Positions 43,401 to 53,680 are shown, counted from the stretch's first letter. The stretch is DNA of 64,000 bases from Rhynchonema sp. JSB1_4 (GCA_030248065.1 JASAMV010006242.1:1-64000), one strand, 5' to 3'. Numbers and translations: made by a program. Notes: generated by a model not told the origin, from the letters alone.

Positions 43401-45833
43401 ATCCGCCGAATAACTGGCCGTCATCTGCAAATTAATGGAAAATTGCGTTTTTACGACCGGCGCAATCAACATTGAGCTGGTTTCGCACAGATCTGCAGAG
43501 AACGTGGATGTGAGAAAAAAGAAATTTGGAATCAAGCTTGGTGATCTGATCAAAGATTGTACGTGATCGTTGCGAGCTGGTTGACTGTGGCATCCGACGC
43601 TATAGGGTGACCCAAGCCAAGATGCGAAACAAATCGGAATCAGGGGGACACGAACACCAAGTTTGAAACCGTTCCGTGGGCACTTTGTCGGTTCGGTCTT
43701 TCAAACTGCAGGTAATTCCCGACACAAATTCTCTTCAAAATGTTTATATCCAACCTGCTGCTGCGCACCACCACCGCTTTGATACGGGTCCAGTTCGGAG
43801 ACTATGGCATAGCCATCGTCCGTCGATTCTTGTTTGATGTCAGGCATTGCCTGATCTGTCAAGGTCAACGATGCCAGATCGGTGGATAAATCGGTGTTGA
43901 TGTTGTTGGTGGGAGGTGCAGCTGGAAAAAGCATCATGCAGTGGGCAGTGCACTTTCTGGTTGTCCAATTTCAAATCAGAACGATGCCAAAATGATTCTC
44001 GAATTTCAAACTACCACTCCCCACTAGTCACTACCAAGTCAACTTCATCACAAGAATACTTTAAAATCTAAAAAGTCGGTGTTGGAACCAAAAGGTTTAC
44101 ATTGGTGCGCTTTATTCGCAAATTGCAAGGTTAAAAAACTCTATACGAACCTGCTTGATTGATAGGCACGTTGACATCAGGCGAGGTTGAATATCGCCCA
44201 CCAGCCACATCGGGGCCCGGCACACCGTCAGTTTGGTCATGGTCATAGTTTGGTGGCAGGCGCTCATCGGTGTTGGCAGTGGTTGGTGGAATTTGGTCGT
44301 CGAATTTTGATGGAGTCGCACTCGGGGTCATGCAGCCGTTCTGAAAAGAGATTCATGTGCGAAAAAATATGCGACCGGTATCCAAATTGAGCAGGACCAG
44401 CTGTCCAGTTTTGATCATTACGAATTGCTGTCGTGATTATCACAAAGGTTCGATCAGCGTTTGTTTCAAATTTGTTTTCACACACAACTGCGATGTCGAA
44501 ACAATATTCGCGTAATTTTTTTTAAAAACAACGGACCGGCCGGACTCGTATAAATCGATCCCCAAATTTGATCACTGGGCGTAATTTTGCATCACAAGAT
44601 TGTTCTTATCATGGCTCGTTTCAATGAATTTCCCCAATGCCGCAATTCCCATTCTCACCGTCATCACATGGGTGTTGGCATCGGTGCGTGCTTGCTGTGG
44701 CTCAACGCGATTCCTCAACGGAGCAGCCGCATCGCCCAATTCGCTGGATAGGATGGACTTGATTTGATTGAGCGCCGACACCGACGCCAGATTGACGTAC
44801 GAATTGGCCGCCGTTTCGTTCATTGCCGACACCCACTGCAAACGAATTCGAACGGTTCTTTCTAGGTCAATGGTGTCAAAAGTCGCCAAAATACCCTTTT
44901 TATGGAGAATTTTTTCCAAAAAGGGGCAAAAATCGGTCAAATTTTCCACCTCAAAAAGTGACTTTTTCCTGGATTTGGGTCTTCCCCCCCTTCCCCCCCA
45001 GGGAGGTATAGTCCAACAACAGCTAATGCAGAATTTATGTCCACTGCGTTGCCTGATCCGCCAAGCACATAACGCGTGATGCAACATTACAAGCACAGAC
45101 AGGCAGTCAGCTTGTGTGTGTTGGCTGGCTGGGGGGGGTTTTTATTTTTTTTTCTCCGCTTTGTGCTTGGGGGGCAGGACAGAAAAAACATTCCTTTACA
45201 CTAATCGCCGCACGGAAAAAAGGGGTAGGTACACAAACCGCCGCGCCGGATCAGGAACTACACCGGCTAGAGCAATATGCAAACAAAAACCGATCTTTTT
45301 GGAAAAATTTCGTACGCTTAAATTTCCGATATCTCGGTGCAAATTTTCCTTCAAAACGCTTACAGCTGCAGCAAGCATTACCAACCGTCTCACTCTTCTT
45401 CTGCAACTCGTAGCCAATCTTGGTGACGTCCTGTTCATTTGTGGTCGCATCTATTTGTGCACTCAGTTGCTCCACATCCTTTTGTATCGCCAGCAAATGT
45501 GCACATTTCGACTGCATCAGCGCCTCTACGTCGGCTGCAGCACGTTCCTCGAGGTTGACCAGCTGCAATAGATAAAATTTCGTGAAACATTTTGGACCCC
45601 ACAAGGCAGCGAGCTCGAGATGAAAAACGCGCCCAAAAACGGCCAGGTGGCGAAAAACGTTTTCCATTCGTAGTTTGGCAAGTCTTGGAACTGACCCTCT
45701 CAGCGCAATATTCGGCGTCTTGTTTGATCAGGTCCTGTTTGGCAGCCAACGCCTGATGTTCTTGCTGTTTGGCGACCAGCGTTGGTGCAATTGTTTGCGT
45801 CAAATATTGCGTGAATTGCTCACGAAGAGCCAT
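37487..45833 (-). CDS. Coiled-coil / NHL-repeat protein (Brat/TRIM-NHL-like)
   Basis: Seventeen exons in transcript order: 45696-45833, 45386-45562, 44596-44835, 44151-44340, 43769-43921, 43338-43492, 43006-43168, 42737-42895, 41657-41898, 41435-41540, 41118-41227, 40851-40988, 40177-40255, 39389-39613, 38848-39014, 38293-38415 and 37487-37558. They sum to 2,637 nt, 878 codons plus stop. The N-terminal ~180 residues are charged helix (HQALAAKQDLIKQDAEYCAE, LLAIQKDVEQLSAQIDATTN) resembling a B-box C-terminal coiled coil. A long Ser/Pro/Asn-rich linker follows. The last ~300 residues form a beta-propeller of NHL-type blades: WIVCDTLENKVRVFES, FKQPSAVAFSTDMASF, HLNFPSGVSFDNDANLIVGD then AKNNRVQFF, and LHLTSDGQLMVMSRANNFAR. 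Such propellers bind RNA in Brat and TRIM71. No RING or B-box was found upstream; exons 5' of 45833 may be missing. The introns hold five transposon copies or remnants. Confidence 0.82.
37697..38081. mobile_element. hAT-like element A1, word GGTACACTAATTTCCCC
   Basis: The 385-bp element has TIR CAGTGTAGTTCCTGG and a perfect 8-bp duplication atactggg (37689-37696 and 38082-38089). Five copies of the word (G)GTACACTAATTTCCCC lie subterminally in one orientation at both ends. The AT-rich core repeats TTTTTAGGCCTAAAA. Lies in the last intron of the NHL gene. Confidence 0.9.
39670..39827. mobile_element. H-type element (TATACTTGCGGGCCGG), right end degraded
   Basis: It starts TATACTTGCGGGCCGGAAAA and carries AAAAAACCG/CGGTTTTTT words, as does the full copy at 49391-49804. 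The right TIR is lost. A 7-bp direct repeat, ggtaggg, brackets it. In an NHL-gene intron. Confidence 0.65.
40340..40503. mobile_element. MITE of the CGCCAACACGAGCCCG family
   Basis: Inverted ends of about 40 bp (CCAACACGAGCCCGATTTCG and its reverse complement) around 80 bp of interior containing GAATAGAAAGAGAAAATC. Full relatives: 60622-60806. In an NHL-gene intron. Confidence 0.8.
42064..42501. mobile_element. hAT-like element G1, word CTCGAGATAGATACCCC
   Basis: The 438-bp element starts CAGTGTGGTGGC and ends GCCACTACAGTG with the perfect duplication gtcgaaag (42056-42063 and 42502-42509). The word ACTCGAGATA(GATA)CCCC occurs at both ends. The core has GGCCTAAAAATGGG and the palindrome GCGCGCGGAGCGCGCG at 42289-42304. 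Confidence 0.9.
44862..45262. mobile_element. Remnants of A-family elements (A2)
   Basis: 44862-45007 matches the right interior of A elements and 45195-45258 matches a right end (CCGGATCAGGAACTACACC) with the word GGTACACAAACCGCCGC. There is no left terminus or target duplication, so it is a scrambled relic in an NHL-gene intron. Confidence 0.7.
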
Positions 45834-46238
45834 CGCGCGCTGTTGGTTTGGGGCACTTTACAATAATTGGTTTGGTTTCGGTTAACGTTTGGTGATTGCT
45901 CGAATTTAGTTGCCTGCAACATCAAGAACGGATCTGGTGCAAACTACGGACTTTTTTAAGATGATCGATCACACACACAACATAATAAGCCGATAGGAAA
46001 TCGACCTTGGTCACGACAACCAAATCATCTTCAAGGAAAAACAGCAAAGAAACAAAGCAGTGACTCGAAAGTATTTTTTGCGAAGCACAACAACCCACAG
46101 CTGAGACAAACAATATCAGTAATCCAACAGTCGTTGGTCAAGAACATTATGGCAAGGCCTAAAACACAAATTCGCGCGTCTGAAATGCGAAAGCATGAGA
46201 TCAGAAGAAACAGCAAAACAATCAGCAATAGTATGTGA
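45834..46238. other. Spacer between the NHL gene and MAD2L1BP
   Basis: 405 bp separating two same-strand genes. Nothing recognised. It should hold the MAD2L1BP 3' end and the NHL-gene promoter or a missing 5' exon. Confidence 0.4.
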
Positions 46239-49200
46239 TCACTCGAGTTTGTAGCCAAACACCGGTGAATTGAGCGCGAACCACGCATGATCATCGATGT
46301 CAACGTCCCAGTCTGAAACTAGCGAATAAAGTATCTGGATCAAAAAATAAAAACAAGAAAGACAGAACCAACGCCCAGTCGACCGACATTACTGTCTGTC
46401 AAAAAATAAAAACAAGAAGAACAAAAACAACGCCAAACTATTTAGTTGAGTATTCGTCGACCGACACTGCTGTCCGTGATTGATCACAAAATGAGCAACA
46501 CCAGTCTTCAGCTTGACTAATCTCGTGTCACTTGGCAGTGCAAAGGATTCCCTGGATTGAAATTGGTCAATTAAATAACGAACAATGAAGAAAATGACAA
46601 AATTTTATTAGGAAAATGTGAAATATGACCTGGATTCAAATCCCGTGCCCTGCACTGTCGTATCCTTGTGAGCGTACAACAGCACCTGCATTTTTCTGTA
46701 CGAAGGAATGGCGGGTAACTTGCGGAAATTGGACCCGACGCCGTTACCGACCAGTGTCGCAGCTGTTCGTTGGAAATCACTGAAAGTATGTTGGTGCAGT
46801 TGCATGCAGCTCAAGATCCACATCATTTGTGACCATTTTGTGTTGAAAAGGAAAATCGTGAAGAAGTTTAGCGTTTTGTGGCACATTAAATCCAAGTGCC
46901 ATCGTGGTAGTTCTACGGGATACTCCGCAAACAGAACTGTGCTTATTGTTTTATCAAGCAGGAAAAACTGGAATAAACAACTCACCGAGCCTTGAAGCCA
47001 GTTGTTTCATCATGACAAAAACCGGATTGATTTGACATTTCACACATCGAGTGTCGAATGCGATAAATGTCGGACGGGCTTTGCAGCGATGGACCAAGTA
47101 GCAGCACAACCTCCCGGATTTTGCCAATGTTGTGCGAACGAAAGACGTCTTGCAGCGATTGACGGCACTAGAAAGTAGGTCGCACAATGACCATATAAGA
47201 ATTCATCAAATCTATCCTGATTTTCACGTTCAGTCACTCTTAACCACTGTGCTATTTGTGATTCTCACAAAACATTTTCACCTGAAAGTAATCCGTGCGG
47301 CGTTAGCTTTTACAAGCACGCAACACGGCAACAGTTTTTGTTTGTCGAGCGGTATAAGCCAGTTTTAGCCAAACAATTCTTCATTTCGACAAAAAAATGA
47401 CTTCGCCGTAAGGCCGGAGTTTCGAAAAACATTGCCTGCCAGTGTTGGAGAATGTCCAAAAGGGGCAAAAATCGGTCAAATTTTCTCCTCAAAAAGTGAA
47501 TTTTTCCTGATTTTGGGTCCTCCCCCCCCCCCCTTCCCCCCAGGGAAATACACTAACCGCCGCACGGAAACAGGGGTAGGTACACTAACCGCCGCGCCGG
47601 ACCAGGAACTACACTGCTTCGCCGTAAGGCCGGAGGTTCGAAAAACACCCCAGGAGGGGGGGGGGGGGTAGCCCCCCCAGTACAGTAGGTTTCCCCCCTC
47701 GCCTGGTACAGTAGGTATCCCGACCGATGTTTGGCATGGTACAGTACAGTGTAGTTCCTGGGGGGGAAGGAGGGGGGTCCCCCTCGGGTACGTCTGTTCC
47801 CCCTCCATGGTACGCCTGCCCCACTGTTCCCCCTCCGGGTACGTCTGCTCCCCCAATTTTTACCTAAAATAGGCAAATTTTGGCCTAAAATAGGCATTTT
47901 TTGGCCTAAAATGGGTGATTTTTAGGTCAATGATGTCAAAAGTCGCCAAAATACCCTTTTTATGGAGAATTTTTTCCGAAAAGGGGCAAAATGAGCCAAA
48001 TTTTCGACCTCAAAAAAGGACTTTTCTCCAAATTTGGGTCCTCCCCCCCCCTTCCGGGTCCCTCCCCCCCTCCTTCCCCTCCCCAGGTGGGTACGTCTGT
48101 TCCCCCTCCGACAAAAGGGGGGTACCGTCTGTTCCCCCGCCGGACCAGGAACTACAATGTTACAGTCGGTACCCCCCCCCCCCGATTTTCACCCCGTTAC
48201 AGTAGGTATCCCCCCGATTTTGCCTCAAAAGTGCCAATTTTTGACCAAAATGGCCAAAATTAGTGTAAAATCAGTGGTTTTTACCTCAAATTACCCCAAA
48301 TTCGCGCGCTACGCGCGCAAATACTACGTTTTCACACGATTCCACACATAATAAACACATTAAAAATTTTCACCCCAAAACCTAACCCCCCAAACCCCAC
48401 CCTAGGTACATAACCCCCCCAGGCCATCGGCTCTGGTACAGTAGGTATCCCCCACTCTCCGAGCGCGGTACAGTAGGTATCCCCCCTCCAGAGTACCTCC
48501 AACACTGTTGCCTGCCATGTGTTATGTCGTTCCGTTTCCGTATCTGCACATCGTAATTCTTGCCGCCCCCAACCTCGACTCAACCAACCAGAGATTAGGA
48601 TCGGGCCGGGTAACCTCGGCCCGGCCCGACTGACCAAAACTACGGCCCGGCCCGATTTTGGGGTCAGTGCTGTGGCTGGGGGGCCCTCCCCAAAGGCACA
48701 GTATCTCCTCTCGCCAGTACGGTATTGTGGCCACCCGCGCTGAGGTACAGTATTTCCCCTTCTCTGGTACGGCATCTCCCCTAATTTTTCCAAAATTTCC
48801 TCCCAAAAGTACCACTTTTGGCCCAAAATTGGTCAAAATTGACTAAAAGTGCAACAATTCGCATTTTAACCTATAAAAATTGAATTCTCGCGAAAGTAGT
48901 ATGGTAAAGTATCTCCCCCTAAAATTTTTTCCCTCCCCCACCCCCAAATCTGATCCCCTCAAATTCTGGGTACAGTACCCCGGTATCTCCCCTCTTTTTG
49001 GCCGCAAGGTACAGTATCTCCCCCTCAGAAGTAACCACAGCACTGTTTGGGGTCAAAGGAAAAAATGGTCAAAAAAGGCCAAAATTTCCAAAAATTTTCT
49101 TGCTGAAGCACGTTTAGTGGTTCGGTTTCTGTGAACCAGGTCCATTTAGGCCCCACAAAAAATGTGCACATATTCTGCGCGCAGCGCAATTTTTGGTCAA

Positions 49201-52200
49201 AAGCCGTTTTTGGCTCGCAATTGAGCAAGTCCGGCCCGGCCCGAACCTCCAAATCTCCGGCCCGGCCCGAACCTAACGTCCAAAATCCCGGCCCGGCGCG
49301 GCCCGAAGCTCGGGCCGATCCTAAGTTCTGGAAACCAACACAACACCGGCAGTGTGGTGGCAGGCCAATCGACCCAAGACACCCTAGGGGTATACTTGCG
49401 CATTTTTCCGCAAAATATATTTTTGAAAAAAAACCGTTTTTTCCGAAAAAAAACCGTTTTTTTCCAAATATTTTTCCAGTACTTAAGGATACCCATGGTC
49501 CAAAAACGGCTATTTTGGAGAAAATTTTGTCGGGAAATGGCCTGAAAGAGGCTAAAAATGCACTTGGAGATTAAAAAGTGCTCATTTTGAACTGTTTAGC
49601 ACCGATTTACATTGGTTTTGACAACATCCTTTCGCAACCTTTGAAAATATTTCGGAAATTGGAAAAAAAACCGTTTTTTTCCAAAAGTTGCCACTTGGAA
49701 AAATTTCCGGAAAAATAAAAACGTATTTTTCCGGGCCTCGGAAAAAAAACGTTTTTTTCGGTTTTTCCGAAAAAAAAACGGTTTTTTTCCGGCCCGCAAG
49801 TATACCTAGGGGGGGAAGGTTTCGGACTTACTCGAGATACCCCCCAGAGGCTACCCAAGATACCCCGTCAAAAGGCGAAAAAAGGCGTTTTTTGCATGCA
49901 ATTTTATTGCAAAATTGGCCTAAAAATGGGTATTTTTTGACATTTTTGCCGAAAATTGACCTAAAATGACCATTTTTGGGTGTTTGCGTGTTTGGATTTT
50001 TGGGGGTCCCGAGGTCGAAAAACACCTATTTTTGCCTTTGAAAACCATAAATCTACTTACTCGAGATACCCTTTGGGGTCGGCTCGAGATAGATACCCTT
50101 CCCCCCCATCCCCCCTAAGGGTTGACTCGAGATAGATACCCCTTAGGGGGGAATCCCCCCATCCCCCCCAGCCACTACAGTGAACCGGTAAACTGAAATC
50201 TGGAAACTGAAACCAACGCTCAAGAATTGTCTGACAAATTTTGTGCGACCTCGATCTCGATGGCAGCGTTGTGGTAAGCCGTTCTCAAGATGCAGCGGAC
50301 CGTCGTTGGAAACGCCTTCGACGGTAGATTCACAAGAAATGGATGACAAAAGCGCATCACCGATCTGGAAGAACAAAGGTATTTGAATTGTTGTGGCGAA
50401 AAATACGGTAATTCTGACAAAACCGGCACTGCTTGGAGTTGGGATAGGGACCCAGTGCTTAAGGATTGAGCGTCGAGGTTTTTGATTGCAGGCAATGGTG
50501 TAGCAGGGGGGGTGGGGGGTCCCCCCCCCCCAGGTACAGTAGGTAGGTTGCCGCCCCTCGCCTGGTACAGTAGGTAGGTTGCCGCCCCTCCCCTGGTACA
50601 GTAGGTAGGTTGCCGCCCCACCTAACTTTTCACCCAAAACATTCATTTTTGGCTTAAAATTGCATAAAATTAGCATATTTGTCTGCAAATAGGCGAAAAA
50701 TCGCGCGCTGCGCGCGAAATTAGTGTTTTAGCCCTCATTTTCTTCAGTATTTAGACATAAAAAATTTCGGTTTCCAGATGACCCCCCCCCCCAAGTGGTA
50801 CGACCCCCCCCTAGCTCGGCTGGTACAGTAGGTACCGTAAAAACCTAAATACAAGGGGGGGCTCTATTAATTCACTGCAGTGTAGTTCCTGGGGGGGAGG
50901 GGGGGTCCCCCCCCTCGGGTACGTCTGTTCCCCCTCCTGTGATCGTGGTCATCCGTTGACCTGTGCTACAGCCCGTGAAGTAGTGTGTGTTACACTGACT
51001 GAGGCTGTGTGTGTGTACGCGCTAGTGTGCGTTACACGTTATACCTTGTTCGTGCAGTCGTTTGGTGCTGCATAGGTATAAGAGCACGCTCAAGCACGCC
51101 AGCCAGACGGACGCGTAGTTCAGTTGGTTAGAACAGCCGGAAGACGCAGGTTCAACCCCTGCCGTGTCCATATGTTTGGTGGTGTGGCTTGGAGGATCAC
51201 ACTCCGAGGTACGCCTGCCCCACTGTTCCCCCTCCGGGTACGTCTGCTCCCCCAATTTTTGCCTAAAATAGGCAAATTTAGGCCTAAAAAAGGCATTTTT
51301 AGGCCAAAAATAGGTAAACTTTAAGTGAAACCTCCAAAAAAAACGCCAAAATACCCTTTTTATAGGGGATTTTTCGCAAAAGAAGGCAAAAATAGTCCAA
51401 TTTCTCGACCTCAAAAAATGACTTTTTTCCGTCCCCCCCAAATTGGGACTTCCCCCCCAGGTAGGTACGTCTGTTCCCCCTCCGAAAATAGTGGAGGGTA
51501 CGTCTGTTCCCCCTCCGGACCAGGAACTACACTGATTCACTGACCCCATTTTCAAAAAATTATTTTCGTTTCTCAGCGAGAGCGTTCCAAATCCGGTGTT
51601 ATTTTCGATCGATATTCCGAGGGGGGCTCTATTCCGGGGGGGGGGGCTCTATTTAGGTTTTTACGGTAGGTTGCCGCCCCGCATTTTGGGTGGTACAGTA
51701 GGTTGCCGCCCCGCCTGCGGCCTGGGTAGCTACACCACTGATTGCAGGCACAGGCTGCACAAGCCTGACCCCAAAAAAACCACAATACTTTAAAAGGTAA
51801 AATTTAGTGGCTTTTGTCCAAAAATTACTAGCTCTTTTCACCCTTGCAAATTTTGTGGCACAAAACACTAAGTGCTAAAATTTACTAGCGTCTGAAAAAA
51901 GTTACCAGCTAAAAAGCTAAATTTTAATCCAAAAAAACCAAGCTTAACAACCTCCGACCTTTGAATTCTTTCGTCGAAAAATTCACTATTCAAATGAAGA
52001 AAGCAAAAACTGACCACTTCGGGTACAATTGAGCGCTCGTACAGCAAATATCGAATGATTTCATCGAGTATCAATGGCGTGCTATGCACACACATGCATT
52101 TGTTGTAGTTCAATTGTACAACTGTTGTGTTGGACTCAGAAAATTCTTCGTCATTCAGCATTTCTGTTTTCGAGAGCGAGACGCCTGCTTTTCGGTGCCC

Positions 52201-52272
52201 CTTCCGTTTCTTCAGGTTGACGCCTGAATCTGGAAGCCTGCATGTGTGGGGCGTGTGTGCGTCATATTGCAC
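46239..52272 (-). CDS. MAD2L1BP: Probable MAD2L1BP (p31comet), transposon-filled introns
   Basis: p31comet is a HORMA-fold adaptor that binds closed Mad2 and, with TRIP13, dismantles the mitotic checkpoint complex. Exons in transcript order: 52015-52272 (LNYNKCMCVHSTPLILDEII then RYLLYERSIVPEV), 50236-50364, 46986-47167 (CRQSLQDVF..IREVVLLLG then PSLQSPSDIY), 46781-46936 (FNVPQNAKLLHDFPF..HKMV) and 46239-46312 (DWDVDIDDHAWFALNSPVF, stop). The order and spacing match p31comet: a TCELLKHIMYQRQQLP-like helix, CQQAL..VLILLGGNALSPKE, and a C-terminal W-x2-4-WF. Phases fit between the first four exons. The last junction is off by one base, so a small exon is missing or the 46781 exon is wrong. The start ATG at 52270-52272 is the first in frame and not proven. 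The gene is divergent from FAM21. Confidence 0.6.
47177..47300. mobile_element. Half copy of the GGTCGCACAATGA MITE
   Basis: It matches the left arm of 20518-20796 almost base for base (GGTCGCACAATGACCATATA through the TTCAGTCACTCTTAAC region). It begins 10 bp from the acceptor of the MAD2L1BP exon 46986-47167, so the element edge forms part of that acceptor's upstream region. Confidence 0.8.
47455..47616. mobile_element. A-family right half (A3), word GGTACACTAACCGCCGC
   Basis: Right half of an A element ending CCAGGAACTACACTG. Its word differs from those of A1 and A4. It is followed by a 31-bp copy (47617-47647) of the sequence found just outside E1 (47401-47431). Confidence 0.75.
47747..48159. 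mobile_element. hAT-like element A4, word GGTACGTCTGTTCCCC, nested in E1
   Basis: 413 bp, TIR CAGTGTAGTTCCTGG to CCAGGAACTACAATG. The flanks gtacagta and ttacagtc match at six of eight. Four or five copies of GGTACGTCTGTTCCCC or close variants lie at both ends; the core is the same GGCCTAAAA-rich sequence as A1. Confidence 0.82.
48594..49326. mobile_element. P element with GGCCCGGCCCGA words
   Basis: The ends read TTAGGATCGGGCC at the left and GGGCCGATCCTAA at the right. CGGCCCGGCCCGA words lie at both ends and GCGCGCAGCGC at 49171-49181. No perfect target duplication found. It is interrupted by N (48665-49045). Confidence 0.6.
48665..49045. mobile_element. hAT-like element N, word GGTACAGTATCTCCCC, nested in P
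   Basis: 381 bp, CAGTGCTGTGGCT at the left and AACCACAGCACTG at the right, with the perfect duplication tttggggt (48657-48664 and 49046-49053). The word GGTACAGTATCTCCCC and close variants recur at both ends. Confidence 0.85.
49350..50182. mobile_element. hAT-like element G2, disrupted by H
   Basis: The same termini, words and core as G1. Flanks aacaccgg and aaccggta do not match perfectly. The CCTAGGGG site of G1 is split here by element H. It fills the MAD2L1BP intron between exons 46986-47167 and 50236-50364, ending 54 bp from the latter. Confidence 0.82.
49391..49804. mobile_element. hAT-like element H (TATACTTGCG ends) inside G2
   Basis: 414 bp from TATACTTGCG to CGCAAGTATA with the perfect 8-bp duplication cctagggg (49383-49390 and 49805-49812). 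G1 has one uninterrupted cctagggg at this place, which proves the insertion. Interior words are AAAAAACCG and GGTTTTTT. Confidence 0.9.
50938..51201. mobile_element. Small element M carrying a tRNA-like sequence, inside A7
   Basis: Comparison with A4 shows a 264-bp insertion bracketed by ctcc (50934-50937 and 51202-51205) with short inverted ends TGTGATC/GATCACA. It carries a tRNA-like block (51109-51170). It could be a tRNA-derived SINE rather than a TIR element, as no A-tail or clear body is visible. Confidence 0.6.
51109..51170 (+). pseudogene. tRNA-like sequence lacking the anticodon arm
   Basis: Acceptor strands GGACGCG and CGTGTCC pair over seven positions with one G-U. The D arm GTTC..GAAC and the T arm GCAGG-TTCAACC-CCTGC are intact, so A and B box promoters survive. 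Only about 10 nt (GCCGGAAGAC) remain where the anticodon arm and variable loop should be, so it cannot be a normal tRNA. Confidence 0.75.
51780..51950. repeat. Dispersed AAATTTAGTAGCTTTT-type repeat
   Basis: Repeated AAAATTTAGTGGCTTTT / AGCTAAAAAGCTAAATTT words, related to 57965-58146. No clear termini. Confidence 0.55.
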
Positions 52273-53103
52273 ACGATTTTATGTCATCAGCCCAGAGGAC
52301 GGGGAGCTAAATCATGAAAATAAGAACGAAATAACGAAACAAAACAAGTTATTCCCCAAGGCCCAAACATGCCACGCCAAAACAAAATTAGTGAAAATAA
52401 TTCCGTTCTGGTGTTGGCCGCACGTTTTTATGCAGTTCGTGTCGAAAGAAAAGAATCAATCGCTGATTGGACGCAACTCTCAGCTGATTGCCCAGGAAAG
52501 GATTTTGAATCCACACTTCGTTGCGAGACCTGACGTTTTGCTCGTGCTTTGCTATAGGTGAGAGAACTTCGTGTCACAAGCTGGATCAGTCTCTAGCAAA
52601 CCGGTTGTAAGCGACTGCTTTGTTGCAGATTTTCCAATTTCAGACTGGGTGCCCATTTTTTAATTAATTTGGATTAATTGGATTGGATTATGTGTCTGGG
52701 TCTGTTTTCGTGGTTTGTTGTGTGTGGTGTGAGAAAGTCGCATTTTGCTTCCGGTAAAAACCCGTTTTTTCAGAGCCGGATACATTTTCAAGATAAATTT
52801 CCGGAAAAACTACCGAACACGTGCCAATAGGTCAGGTGATTTACTTTTTCGAAAAAATGTGTTTTTTCGGTCGAAATCGAAAATAACGTAGAATTTTCTT
52901 GAAGGTTCCATACCATGTCATAAAATCGTTTTAAAAGGGACCAAAACACCTTCAAAAAAGCTTTTTTCGTCCTAAAGCACACCTGAAACCCTTATTGGGC
53001 AATAAACAAGCCGAACACTACTCGGTCTAAAACTAAAAATTGGTGCGGTCTGCGGTGTTGGTGTATCGTGTATGTTTTTGCTCCTGCCTGTATCAGAGGT
53101 ATG
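52273..53103. other. Start of the MAD2L1BP-FAM21 divergent intergenic region
   Basis: No gene seen. It should hold the MAD2L1BP promoter. The 57851 side should hold that of FAM21. Between them, 53104-57672 is transposon. Confidence 0.5.
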
Positions 53104-53680
53104 CAGTGTAGTTCCTGGGGGGGGAGGGGGTCCCCCCCCTCGGGTACGCTATCCAGTGTAGTTCCTGGTCCGGAGTAGGCCTGGGCACAATACCACTTTT
53201 GACACCCAATACCAATACCCAATACCAATACCGGCCCTGTACCAATACCCAATACCCAATACCAATACCGAATTGGGGACCTAATACCAATACCCAATAC
53301 CAATACCGGGCGAGACCCAATACCAATACCCAATACCAAATCAATACTACTGAAGTGGTTGGTATTGGGTTTGGTATTGGGTTGGTATTGGTATTGAGTA
53401 TTGGGTTGGTATTGGTATTGGGTATTGGGTATTGGTCTTAGTATTGGTTTGGTATTGGGTTTTTGGTCTGGTATTGGGTTGGTATTGGGTTTGGTATTGG
53501 TTTGGTATTGGGTTTTGAGTCAGGTATTGGGTTTGGTATTGGGTTTTTCTGGGTTAGTATTGGGTATTGGTTTTGACCCAATATCTGGGCAAACCCAATA
53601 CCAATACCAGGCCAGCTTCAATACCAATACCCAATACCAGAAATAGACCCAATACCAATACCAAACACTGGTATTGGTAT

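Larger units (their letters stand above)
47440..48507. mobile_element. hAT-like element E1, word GGTACAGTAGGTATCCCCC
   Basis: It starts CAGTGTTGGAG and ends CCTCCAACACTG with the perfect duplication ttgcctgc (47432-47439 and 48508-48515). The word GGTACAGTAGGTATCCCCC repeats at both ends. The core holds TTCGCGCGCTACGCGCGC at 48302-48319. The left part is interrupted by A-family pieces (47455-47616 and 47747-48159). Confidence 0.85.
50878..51534. mobile_element. hAT-like element A7 inside I
   Basis: TIR CAGTGTAGTTCCTGG with the perfect duplication attcactg (50870-50877 and 51535-51542). Word GGTACGTCTGTTCCCC as in A4. Interrupted by M. Confidence 0.9.
50834..51667. mobile_element. TIR element I (ACCGTAAAAACCTAAATA) inside J
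   Basis: Inverted ends ACCGTAAAAACCTAAATA with GGGGGGCTCTATT words just inside. A 4-bp direct repeat aggt flanks it within a J word. A second left end occurs at 55501. Probably not hAT, given the short duplication. Confidence 0.7.
50493..51740. mobile_element. hAT-like element J, word GGTAGGTTGCCGCCCC
   Basis: CAATGGTGTAGC to GCTACACCACTG with the perfect duplication attgcagg (50485-50492 and 51741-51748). Words of the form GGTACAGTAGGTAGG plus TTGCCGCCCC recur at both ends. The core has ATCGCGCGCTGCGCGCGA at 50700-50717. It contains I, which contains A7, which contains M. Confidence 0.88.

Noticed and set aside
46571..46985. Minus-strand 125-residue frame MSCLFQFFLLDK
   Set aside because: It is out of frame with the MAD2L1BP exon 46781-46936, which continues the phase of its neighbour.
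46986..47167. Initial reading as a TFIIH p44/SSL1 vWA exon
   Set aside because: REVVLLLG resembles p44, but CRQSL at the start, SPSDIY, and the flanking exons (LLYERSIVP and the terminal WFALNSPVF) fit MAD2L1BP better and p44 zinc motifs are missing.
47553..48351. Pro/Gly-rich open frames
   Set aside because: They come from C- and G-runs of elements E1 and A4, on both strands, with no coding constraint.
53196..53680. Ile-Gly-Tyr-Trp-Val repeat proteins
   Set aside because: Frames in the CCAATA word array of element S; all frames are open because the repeat lacks stops.
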